From JADGAU01 sp045047105 (GTDB taxonomy: Bacteria > Pseudomonadota > Gammaproteobacteria > GRL18), in contig JASFYQ010000072.1 of NCBI GenBank assembly GCA_045047105.1, forward strand, positions 1 through 20,475: 20,475 bases of DNA, in the 5' to 3' direction. The position numbers were made by a program, and so were the translations under genes. Shown in pieces: positions 15,083 to 20,475 of this stretch (the stretch's first letter is position 1; every line of letters starts with the position of its first letter). The notes beneath the pieces were generated by a model that had not been told where the DNA came from, did no database searches, and saw only the letters and a program-made list of their open reading frames with translations.

Positions 15083-15089
15083 TATAAGA

Positions 15090-16514
15090 ATGATGAAAGC
15101 GATTATCCTACCTCCTTTATTTATTCTCTATTGTCTAATCTGTTGGTTAATCTATTCTGATCAACAAGAAATTCAGGCTTTCTTAAAAAATACCAGCCAA
15201 TTAATTGAGCAACAATCAATAAAAGCCTCATTATTGGATAGAATGATTTCCGCTACTCGTGGGCGAGCCTTACTTATATTGCAAATGTATAATGAAGATG
15301 ATCTATTTGAGTTAGATGCTATCAATCAAGAGTTTAGTAACCAGGCACTAAATTTTTTAGCCGCCAGAAAAATACTCATGCAAATGCCACATTCAGAAGA
15401 CGAATTAAAAATTTTAAAAAATCAACAACTTATCTCCATGCAAGTTTATAAACAACAGGCTGAAATTATTGAGTTATTAATTGAAGAGCGCAAGGAAGAG
15501 ACTAATGTTTTACTTTTTAAAGAGGCTATTCTAGGCCAAAATACAATAGTAAATATGCTGAATGAACTTTCAAAGTTATATACTGATGTATCTTATCAAC
15601 AATTAAATGCGTTACAAAAGGAGCAAAATCACAAATCCAAACAAACATTGTTATTATTATTTTTCCTGATGGGCTTTAGCCTGGTGATGCTAGTAAGTTT
15701 TATTATAAAAATTAATCGCGATCATAAAAAATTAATTACTCAATCAGATAACTTAAAAATTGCTAACCAAATTGCTGTTAAGGCAAATTTAGCAAAATCA
15801 AATTTTTTAGCTAATATGTCTCATGAATTAAGAACTCCAATGCATGGCATTTTAAGCTATGCCAATCTGGGAATTAATAAATTAGAAAAATTAACCCCGG
15901 AGAAAAATTTAAGATACTATAATAATATTAGAAAAAGTGGCGATCGTTTAATGCTTTTATTAAATGATTTGCTTGATCTGGCTAAACTTGAAGCTGGCAA
16001 AATGGACTTGCATTTTGAACAAGCCTCGCTTAAAGATATTGTGCAAAATTGTCTGTTAGAGCAACATGCACGAGCAAAAGAACTAAACTTAACTATTCCC
16101 TGTCTGAATAATTGCTCCTGTATTGCTGATACAGCACAATTAGATAAACTACGCATAACTCAGGTTATTACTAATTTATTATCTAATGCAATAAAATTCT
16201 CTCCTCCAAATGATTGTATTGATCTAATTATTGAGCCTGCATTCATTGACAAAGCTAATGGCGATAAAGTAGCTGCATTGTTATTTACAATTAGAGATTA
16301 TGGAAGTGGTATTATAGAAGGAGAGCAAAAACTGGTTTTTGACAAATTTGTACAAAGTTCTAATTCTAAAGCGGGCACGACTAAAGGTACAGGGCTTGGT
16401 TTACCTATCTGTAAGGAAATTATCTATCTACATCATGGTAGTATTTGGGCAGAAAATCACCCTGAGGGAGGAGCAATCTTTAGTTTTTTAATACCAACTG
16501 AACAAAATATTTAG
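15090..16514 (+). CDS. membrane sensor histidine kinase (orphan)
   Basis: A 474-aa inner-membrane sensor kinase. Membrane helices lie at about 4-22 and 186-207, enclosing a helical periplasmic domain of about 160 residues that resembles four-helix-bundle sensors. The HisKA domain follows with the phospho-accepting H245 in FLANMSHELRTPMHGIL. The ATPase domain has the N box (ITNLLSNAIKFSP), G1 (DYGSGI), a phenylalanine region (VFDKFVQSS) and G2 (KGTGLGLPICKEI). There is no receiver or Hpt domain and no response-regulator gene nearby, so its partner is encoded elsewhere. The receiver-like protein at 8266-9405 is one candidate, by inference only. The ATG lacks a ribosome site and follows a 12-codon ORF closely; ATG at 15093 is an equal alternative. 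All catalytic boxes are intact. Confidence 0.92.
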   Translation: MMKAIILPPLFILYCLICWLIYSDQQEIQAFLKNTSQLIEQQSIKASLLDRMISATRGRALLILQMYNEDDLFELDAINQEFSNQALNFLAARKILMQMPHSEDELKILKNQQLISMQVYKQQAEIIELLIEERKEETNVLLFKEAILGQNTIVNMLNELSKLYTDVSYQQLNALQKEQNHKSKQTLLLLFFLMGFSLVMLVSFIIKINRDHKKLITQSDNLKIANQIAVKANLAKSNFLANMSHELRTPMHGILSYANLGINKLEKLTPEKNLRYYNNIRKSGDRLMLLLNDLLDLAKLEAGKMDLHFEQASLKDIVQNCLLEQHARAKELNLTIPCLNNCSCIADTAQLDKLRITQVITNLLSNAIKFSPPNDCIDLIIEPAFIDKANGDKVAALLFTIRDYGSGIIEGEQKLVFDKFVQSSNSKAGTTKGTGLGLPICKEIIYLHHGSIWAENHPEGGAIFSFLIPTEQNI

Positions 16515-16631
16515 CCAATCTAGCCTCATTTAAGAGGTATAACTATATGATGTAATAGTTTTTTTAACCAGTACTACATCAAGTAAAAAATATACTGAAC
16601 TTATAACAGCCTTTTTATCCTTCGGATCTAT

Positions 16632-16649
16632 TGAGTATAACCATACTCA
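16632..16649. terminator. short hairpin between convergent genes
   Basis: TGAGTAT (16632-16638) and ATACTCA (16643-16649) form a perfect 7-bp stem with loop AACC in the 199-nt gap between the converging kinase gene and the small membrane-protein gene. It has no T-run, so it is a weak candidate for a bidirectional terminator. Nothing else was recognised in this gap. Confidence 0.35.
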
Positions 16650-16713
16650 TTCAAACATAGTTGCATAAGCTCAGTATGATACTTGTATTTTACTACTCTG
16701 ATAAACGCAGGAT

Positions 16714-16902
16714 CTACTTTTCCTCGACCAGATCGTCTGCTACAACCTCTTCTGTATCCTGCTTAGCATAAGATTTTACTTTATCAGAAATATTTTTCAC
16801 TGCACTTTTAACTTTTTCCTGACTAGATCTATCTTTATAAAGATAGGTAAGCAAAGAACCAGCAGCTGCACCAACAAGAATAGGAACTAAATGTAAAGCC
16901 AT
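16714..16902 (-). CDS. small membrane-anchored protein (YtxH-like)
   Basis: A 62-aa protein with a glycine/alanine-rich N-terminal membrane helix (LVPILVGAAAGSLLTYLY, residues 5-22). A positively charged then acidic amphipathic helix follows (KVKSAVKNISDKVKSYAK), with an acidic end. This layout resembles YtxH-type stress proteins, but the sequence is too short for a firm family. AGAGGT lies seven bases before the ATG, so it is probably translated. It stands alone between a kinase and a transporter gene. Function unknown. Confidence 0.7.
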   Translation of the reverse strand: MALHLVPILVGAAAGSLLTYLYKDRSSQEKVKSAVKNISDKVKSYAKQDTEEVVADDLVEEK

Positions 16903-17194
16903 GGTAATTACCTCTGAAATTTTTTGTAATTTAATTTATTAAAAACCTACTATAAGAATATGGACTAAAATTACTAATTCAAGTGAGGATCTTTATTTAC
17001 TTCAATATAATCAATGAATTATTATTCAATATTTATATATTGCTGATATTTTAAAATGAGCAAAGCATTTCTATTTTGAGAATATCAAAGACATAATCAC
17101 CCATTTAATGTATACCCTGACTTGGGTATGGAACAAAGTGTTTAATAAAGGTCTAATACTTCATATGCTTTTTTTACAGTTACAGGTTATTTTT

Positions 17195-18400
17195 ATGGAT
17201 TTATCACTAACTGAACAGGTTTTTATTAGCGGCGGGATAGTTGCTATACTATTAGGTATTATTGTCAGTAAAACAAATTTTTGTACTATGGGTGCGGTTT
17301 CTGACTGGGTTAATATGGGCAGCATGAACCGCATGCGTGCCTGGGCTTTAGCTATGGTTACAGCTATTCTGGCTGTAAGTATTATTGAAAACTTACAAAT
17401 TCTTTCACTTGAATCCACCATGCCAGGTTATCGCACTGAAAACTTTGCCTGGTTACGTAATATTGTAGGCGGTTTAATTTTTGGTATAGGTATGACTTTT
17501 GCCAGTGGCTGTGGTAATAAAGCCCTTATTCGTCTTGGCGCAGGCAATTTAAAATCAATATTTGTTATTTTCACCGCTGGTTTTTTTGCCTATTTAATGA
17601 GCAAAACCTCTTTTTATGAAATAATTTTTCACCCCTGGGTTTCAGCAACTACTATTAGTTTAAGCAGTTACTCCATTGCTAGTCAGGACTTGGGTGGTTT
17701 TATTGGTTCTCTTGCAGGATTAGAAGATTTAACAAATATCCGTTTATTTGCTGCTTTAGTTGTAAGCGCGGGACTCTTGTTTTTAATTTTTAAATCTTCC
17801 CCTTTTAGAAAGGACCGGGAAAATATTATTGCCGGTATTGGTGTTGGTGCAGCAGTTACTACCGCCTGGTATATTACTGGTGGGCCAATGGGTCAGGAAT
17901 GGATTGAGGCAATGGAATGGGAAGAAAACAAACCCATTGGTGTTGCAGTGCAAGCTTATACTTTTATTAATCCCATGGGTGAAAGCATTGCTTTTTTAAT
18001 CAATCCCAGTGATTTTTTATTAATTAGTTTTGGCATGGTTTCCTTATTTGGAGTGATTCTGGGTTCTTTCTTATATGCTATTTTTACTAAAACCTTCCGC
18101 GTTGAATGGTTCTCCTCATGGCAAGATTTTTATATGCATATTATTGGTGCAACGTTAATGGGTATAGGTGGTGTATTAGCAATGGGCTGTACTATTGGGC
18201 AAGGTGTAACAGGTGTTTCTACTTTATCCATAGGCTCTTTTTTAGCCGTGGGCTCAATCATTATGGGAAGTGCAATTACAATGAAAACACAATACTATAA
18301 AATGGTTTATGAAGACCAGCCCTTTATAGCAGCCTTTCAAACTGCATTAGTAGATTTAGGTTTATTGCCCAAATCTATGAGAAAATTAGAAGATTTTTAG
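17195..18400 (+). CDS. tsuA: YeeE/YedE-family sulfur (thiosulfate) transporter
   Basis: A polytopic inner-membrane protein of the YeeE/YedE (sulfur transport) family, whose characterised member TsuA takes up thiosulfate through a relay of conserved cysteines. The corresponding motifs are present: SKTNFCTMGA (C30), FASGCGNKALIR (C106) and, in the second half, AMGCTIGQGVTG. Two pseudo-symmetrical halves and about ten membrane helices are visible. The open frame reaches back to ATG 17108, but that start has no ribosome site, and its 29 extra residues are unlike the family. ATG 17195 (MDLSLTEQVF) has an AGG eight bases upstream and fits the usual N-terminus, so it is preferred. No separate TusA-like (yeeD/yedF) gene follows. 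Uptake of thiosulfate or another reduced sulfur compound is likely; the precise substrate is inferred from the family. Confidence 0.85.
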   Translation: MDLSLTEQVFISGGIVAILLGIIVSKTNFCTMGAVSDWVNMGSMNRMRAWALAMVTAILAVSIIENLQILSLESTMPGYRTENFAWLRNIVGGLIFGIGMTFASGCGNKALIRLGAGNLKSIFVIFTAGFFAYLMSKTSFYEIIFHPWVSATTISLSSYSIASQDLGGFIGSLAGLEDLTNIRLFAALVVSAGLLFLIFKSSPFRKDRENIIAGIGVGAAVTTAWYITGGPMGQEWIEAMEWEENKPIGVAVQAYTFINPMGESIAFLINPSDFLLISFGMVSLFGVILGSFLYAIFTKTFRVEWFSSWQDFYMHIIGATLMGIGGVLAMGCTIGQGVTGVSTLSIGSFLAVGSIIMGSAITMKTQYYKMVYEDQPFIAAFQTALVDLGLLPKSMRKLEDF

Positions 18401-18628
18401 TTTTTTATTTCAAATATGGGTATATGCACATACACGTACTGTTTTAGCACCCATAGTGAATTCTCCTTAATATCAAGGAGAGCGGGATAGACAAACCTGT
18501 ATTATTAATCCAAACTAATAGATGTTTATTCGTTTAAACACAGGAGAAAAAGCACCGCTCAGGTTTGCCTTTTCTTTTACTTTACTGTGCAGAGTGTATC
18601 CAGCACTCTGCACAGTATATCTTTTGAC
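18401..18628. repeat. intergenic region with four nested or successive inverted repeats
   Basis: The 228 nt between the transporter and higA hold several inverted repeats. They are TATGGGT (18415-18421) with ACCCATA (18449-18455); TCTCCTT (18462-18468) with AAGGAGA (18475-18481); CAAACCTG (18492-18499) with CAGGTTTG (18560-18567); and a perfect 14-bp stem at 18583-18596 and 18604-18617. The local GC content is higher than in the other spacers. This could be a structured small RNA, a palindromic mobile repeat or a set of terminators. No coding frame was recognised. Confidence 0.5.
18583..18617. terminator. perfect 14-bp hairpin downstream of higA
   Basis: TACTGTGCAGAGTG and CACTCTGCACAGTA pair perfectly around the 7-nt loop TATCCAG. 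It starts 12 nt past the higA stop on the minus strand and could end the higBA transcript. On the plus strand it is followed by TATATCTTTT. The lack of a clean T-run on the minus side makes rho-independent termination uncertain, but the stem is the strongest in the window. Confidence 0.6.
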
Positions 18629-19828
18629 CTAAGCAATAAAAAAATGCCTTACTTTAGGTATTTTTAATGTCTTAGCATATAAAGAATAATCTCCCATTTC
18701 TCTTCTTAGCCTGCCAATTACAATACTGGGGTGTATTTTTATTTTTTTTGCAAAATTAATAATATCACTCACACTATTTAACATTTTTGACTGCCATAAC
18801 TCTATCTGAATTAATGAATTTCTAGCACAGCTATCAGCTTCAATTTCTTTTGGATCCTGATCTTGTACATCCAGGTCATCTAAAAACCACTGAATATTCC
18901 CATCAAAATGTAAAGCAATATGCGCTAATTCATGCATTAAAGTAAACCAAAAATTATCTAATCTATCATGTCGTAATGTAAGTGCAATAATTGGGCTTCC
19001 ATTGGCTCCAATACATACCGCTCCATCTAAGTAGGTTTGTTTAAAGTGAGGCTCAATAATGAGATGGACTCCATGTTTATTTAAAAATTCCTTCGCAATT
19101 ATTGGGCCATTGTCAGACCATGAAAGCTGACTTAGATCTTTCATAAATTCCTGGCTAATTGTTCCTTTTTGATAAGAGACTTTTAAAGGTTCCTGTTCAG
19201 CCAACTGTAAAACACGTGCTTGCCAGACCCATACAGCAAAGCGATCAATTTCTTTATTATTATAACGATAATGTACCGTTGTTTTTAACATCATTTGGCT
19301 TAAATTCATACCCACCGGAATTTCACCTAAAAATGTTTTTATTCTCTCTTCTGCATATATCTTTATCTCGGAGAGTGATTCATTGGTTTTAAAAAAAGCT
19401 CTTTTTCTCATTTCTGCAAGAGGAAATTTTAACCAATCTATATTTTTTTCCTGAAGATCATCCATAGGAGTTGCAATTAAAACATCGGCAGAAATGCCCA
19501 ATCTGCTACTGAGTTTTTTTATCATATTTAAACTCAGTTTTCTTTTTCCACTTAATACCTCGGATACTTTTGGTAAAGATCCAATATAAGGAATCAAATC
19601 TCTTTGAGTTAAACCTTCTTGTTCCATTCTAAATTTAATTGCTTCAATAGGACTAGGATCTTCGATAGGAAAAGCATTAGCTTCATATTTTTCAATAACT
19701 AGTGCTAAAAGCTCTAATTCATCTGCTTCTTTGCTTCCTGATTCAGGATCTAAATCCATTAAATCGAGTAACTGCTGCACTGCCTGTGCATGTTCACTAT
19801 CTGTTTTAAGAACTTTTATCATATTCAT
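18629..19828 (-). CDS. higA: HigA-type antitoxin fused to an ImmA/IrrE zinc metallopeptidase
   Basis: A 399-aa protein with two functional parts. Residues 1-120 match the COG5499 HigA antitoxin: an acidic helical lead (DLDPESGSKEADELELL) and an Xre-type helix-turn-helix (IEAIKFRMEQEGLTQRDLIP, SEVLSGKRKLSLNMI, LGISADVLI). Residues 240-399 are an ImmA/IrrE-like peptidase with HELAH (299-303) and a downstream EIEAD (around 330) supplying the third zinc ligand. Simple HigA antitoxins are about 120 aa, so this is an extended form. The antitoxin part probably neutralises HigB and represses the operon. What the peptidase cleaves is unknown; self-cleavage or toxin/antitoxin turnover is inference. Its ATG overlaps the higB stop by 4 nt (ATGA), giving tight coupling with the toxin first, as in classical higBA. 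Confidence 0.88.
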   Translation of the reverse strand: MNMIKVLKTDSEHAQAVQQLLDLMDLDPESGSKEADELELLALVIEKYEANAFPIEDPSPIEAIKFRMEQEGLTQRDLIPYIGSLPKVSEVLSGKRKLSLNMIKKLSSRLGISADVLIATPMDDLQEKNIDWLKFPLAEMRKRAFFKTNESLSEIKIYAEERIKTFLGEIPVGMNLSQMMLKTTVHYRYNNKEIDRFAVWVWQARVLQLAEQEPLKVSYQKGTISQEFMKDLSQLSWSDNGPIIAKEFLNKHGVHLIIEPHFKQTYLDGAVCIGANGSPIIALTLRHDRLDNFWFTLMHELAHIALHFDGNIQWFLDDLDVQDQDPKEIEADSCARNSLIQIELWQSKMLNSVSDIINFAKKIKIHPSIVIGRLRREMGDYSLYAKTLKIPKVRHFFIA

Positions 19829-20130
19829 TTTTTACTCCTAAAATCCTTTTTGTCATATTCAGCATGTGTTCCAATCCATAAAACAACAAGAATTCCATTT
19901 TGGCAACGTACTTTTATTACCAGTCTATAATTATTACCTTTTATATTAAAAATAACTCGATTATTTGATATAAAATCAGTACTCCGGTATCGATTTTTGA
20001 TATCTTGCGGGCAGCTCCAACTGGAGTCACAAGCATCTCGGTGCCATGCAATTAATGCGCTTTTACTATCTGAATGCTTTTTATAAAATTGTTCGAGTAT
20101 ATCTTTTCCTAAAACCTTCATAAGCTTCAT
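19825..20130 (-). CDS. higB: HigB-type mRNA interferase toxin
   Basis: A toxin of the HigB/RelE superfamily that cleaves mRNA during translation. Characteristic segments are ILEQFYKKHSDSKSALIAWH, then YRSTDFISNNRVIFNIKGNNYRLVIKV and the closing IGTHAEYDKKDF with the conserved His-Ala-Glu-Tyr-Asp. About 100 aa is the normal length. The open frame reaches back to 20178, but the 16 extra residues are foreign to the family and would cover the likely promoter. ATG 20130 has AAGAGA just upstream and is preferred; ATG 20121 is possible. The stop overlaps the higA start by 4 nt. All conserved residues look present, so the toxin is probably active. Confidence 0.92.
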   Translation of the reverse strand: MKLMKVLGKDILEQFYKKHSDSKSALIAWHRDACDSSWSCPQDIKNRYRSTDFISNNRVIFNIKGNNYRLVIKVRCQNGILVVLWIGTHAEYDKKDFRSKK

Positions 20131-20146
20131 GATTCTCTTTTTAATG

Positions 20147-20162
20147 AGTGTATCATGATTAC
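20147..20162 (-). promoter_or_regulatory. candidate higBA promoter -10 and HigA operator
   Basis: On the minus strand TGATACACT forms an extended -10 element (TGn-TACACT, hexamer at 20147-20152) about 16 nt before the preferred higB ATG. It overlaps an imperfect inverted repeat GTATCATGATTAC (20150-20162) suited to a dimeric Xre-type repressor such as HigA. No good -35 hexamer was seen, which is tolerable for an extended -10 promoter. The resulting leader would be only about 10 nt. Confidence 0.4.
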
Positions 20163-20192
20163 CAAAAAAGGGATGCATAGATTTAATATTAA

Positions 20193-20475
20193 ATGGGAAT
20201 GCTTAAAAAACATCCAATATATGCGAGACTAATAAAATATATAAGAGGTAAGGGTGTTGATAATTTTTGGGGATTAAATATTAAGATGAGAGGTATTACT
20301 GTCTCTTATCTTAGTAGTAGATTTAAGGATCTGTTACTAGATTGGATTGAACTAATTATATTTTATAATTTAATTAGTAACTACTCAGCGTATTCATCTT
20401 TTACCACAGAACTGCGTTATTTTTGCCCTCAAAATGGTCACATATTCGTATATGCTCACATTTTTCGGTCAAAAA
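20193..20475 (+). CDS. unidentified open frame running off the right edge
   Basis: From ATG 20193 (or 20199) a frame stays open for 94 codons to the window end, unusually long for DNA this AT-rich. The first 65 residues (MGMLKKHPIYARLIKYI, then KGVDNFWGLNIKMRGIT) match nothing I recognise. The last 20 or so are the translation of a palindromic repeat (20420-20475) and are not expected to be real protein. No ribosome site precedes either ATG. It may be a short hypothetical protein, a relic or a chance frame. Confidence 0.25.
   Translation, partial: MGMLKKHPIYARLIKYIRGKGVDNFWGLNIKMRGITVSYLSSRFKDLLLDWIELIIFYNLISNYSAYSSFTTELRYFCPQNGHIFVYAHIFRSK
20420..20475. repeat. imperfect palindromic repeat (REP/MITE-like), cut by the window end
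   Basis: TTTTTGCCCTCAAAATG near 20420-20436 is mirrored by CATTTTTCGGTCAAAAA at 20459-20475, with CATA/TATG inner arms around a short centre. The two sides pair at the ends (TTTTTG/CAAAAA) and inside (AAAATG/CATTTT), with mismatches between. Such small palindromes commonly occur in many copies in gammaproteobacterial genomes; copy number cannot be judged from one window. Confidence 0.5.

Noticed and set aside
17108..17194. 29-residue N-terminal extension of the sulfur transporter
   Set aside because: No ribosome site at 17108, and the residues do not fit the family; ATG 17195 has a proper site.
18410..18620. Integron attC site near a toxin-antitoxin cassette
   Set aside because: No GTTRRRY/RYYYAAC core pair was found at the ends of the inverted repeats, and there is no integrase gene.
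20131..20178. 16-residue extension of HigB
   Set aside because: It would run through the probable promoter/operator, and HigB proteins start near the MKLMKVLGK position.
1..20475. CRISPR array, tRNA, rRNA or intact insertion sequence
   Set aside because: No regularly spaced repeats, cloverleaf-like segments, rRNA-like sequence or transposase frames were seen.

Overview
The window is AT-rich DNA from a gram-negative bacterium, most likely a gammaproteobacterium with a lithotrophic or methylotrophic lifestyle. The pointers are an Isp-type [NiFe] uptake hydrogenase, a TsuA/YeeE-type sulfur transporter, a PsiE protein, a HigBA module and a GTPase/roadblock gene set. The genus cannot be fixed from sequence reading alone; Methylococcales or a sulfur-oxidising relative is a guess. 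No rRNA, tRNA, CRISPR array or intact insertion sequence was found.

Layout. (1) Positions 1-3148 are a hydrogenase locus. On the minus strand, in transcription order, lie a maturation protease (hupD-like), a short HupH-type chaperone, the Tat-exported small subunit and an Isp1-type cytochrome b that runs off the left edge. A divergent hypC sits on the plus strand behind a 9-codon upstream ORF. (2) Positions 3197-5279 are a decaying segment. An intact psiE-like gene sits among a truncated CopD-like membrane gene, a 5'-truncated and frameshifted LysR gene, and a di-heme cytochrome c peroxidase gene that has lost most of the stretch between its two heme motifs. (3) A PAS-GGDEF diguanylate cyclase (plus strand) converges on region 4.

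(4) Positions 6477-11937 hold seven minus-strand genes in a row: a membrane-anchored FimV/TPR-like protein, a small Ras-like GTPase, a winged-helix plus roadblock protein, a receiver-like multidomain protein, a stand-alone roadblock/LC7 protein, a V4R-domain protein and a PhnD-like ligand-binding protein without a signal peptide. Only parts of this combination resemble known systems (MglA/MglB, Streptomyces conservons). I regard it as the best candidate for an undescribed signalling system here. (5) After a methyl-accepting chemotaxis protein remnant and a strong hairpin lies a 772-residue protein built almost entirely of about twenty 34-residue helical repeats (minus strand).

(6) An orphan membrane histidine kinase (plus), a small membrane-anchored protein (minus) and a thiosulfate/sulfur transporter of the YeeE/YedE family (plus) follow. 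(7) An intergenic stretch rich in inverted repeats precedes a minus-strand higB-higA pair in which the antitoxin carries a C-terminal ImmA/IrrE zinc-peptidase domain. The right edge holds an unidentified open frame running into an imperfect palindromic repeat.

How it fits together: hydrogen oxidation at the membrane (hydrogenase plus Isp cytochrome) and sulfur-compound uptake suggest auxiliary inorganic electron or sulfur sources. Regions 3 to 6 are dominated by signalling proteins (c-di-GMP synthesis, GTPase switch, ligand sensors, histidine kinase). The pseudogenes (LysR, peroxidase, MCP, CopD-like) show that this chromosome segment is losing accessory genes.
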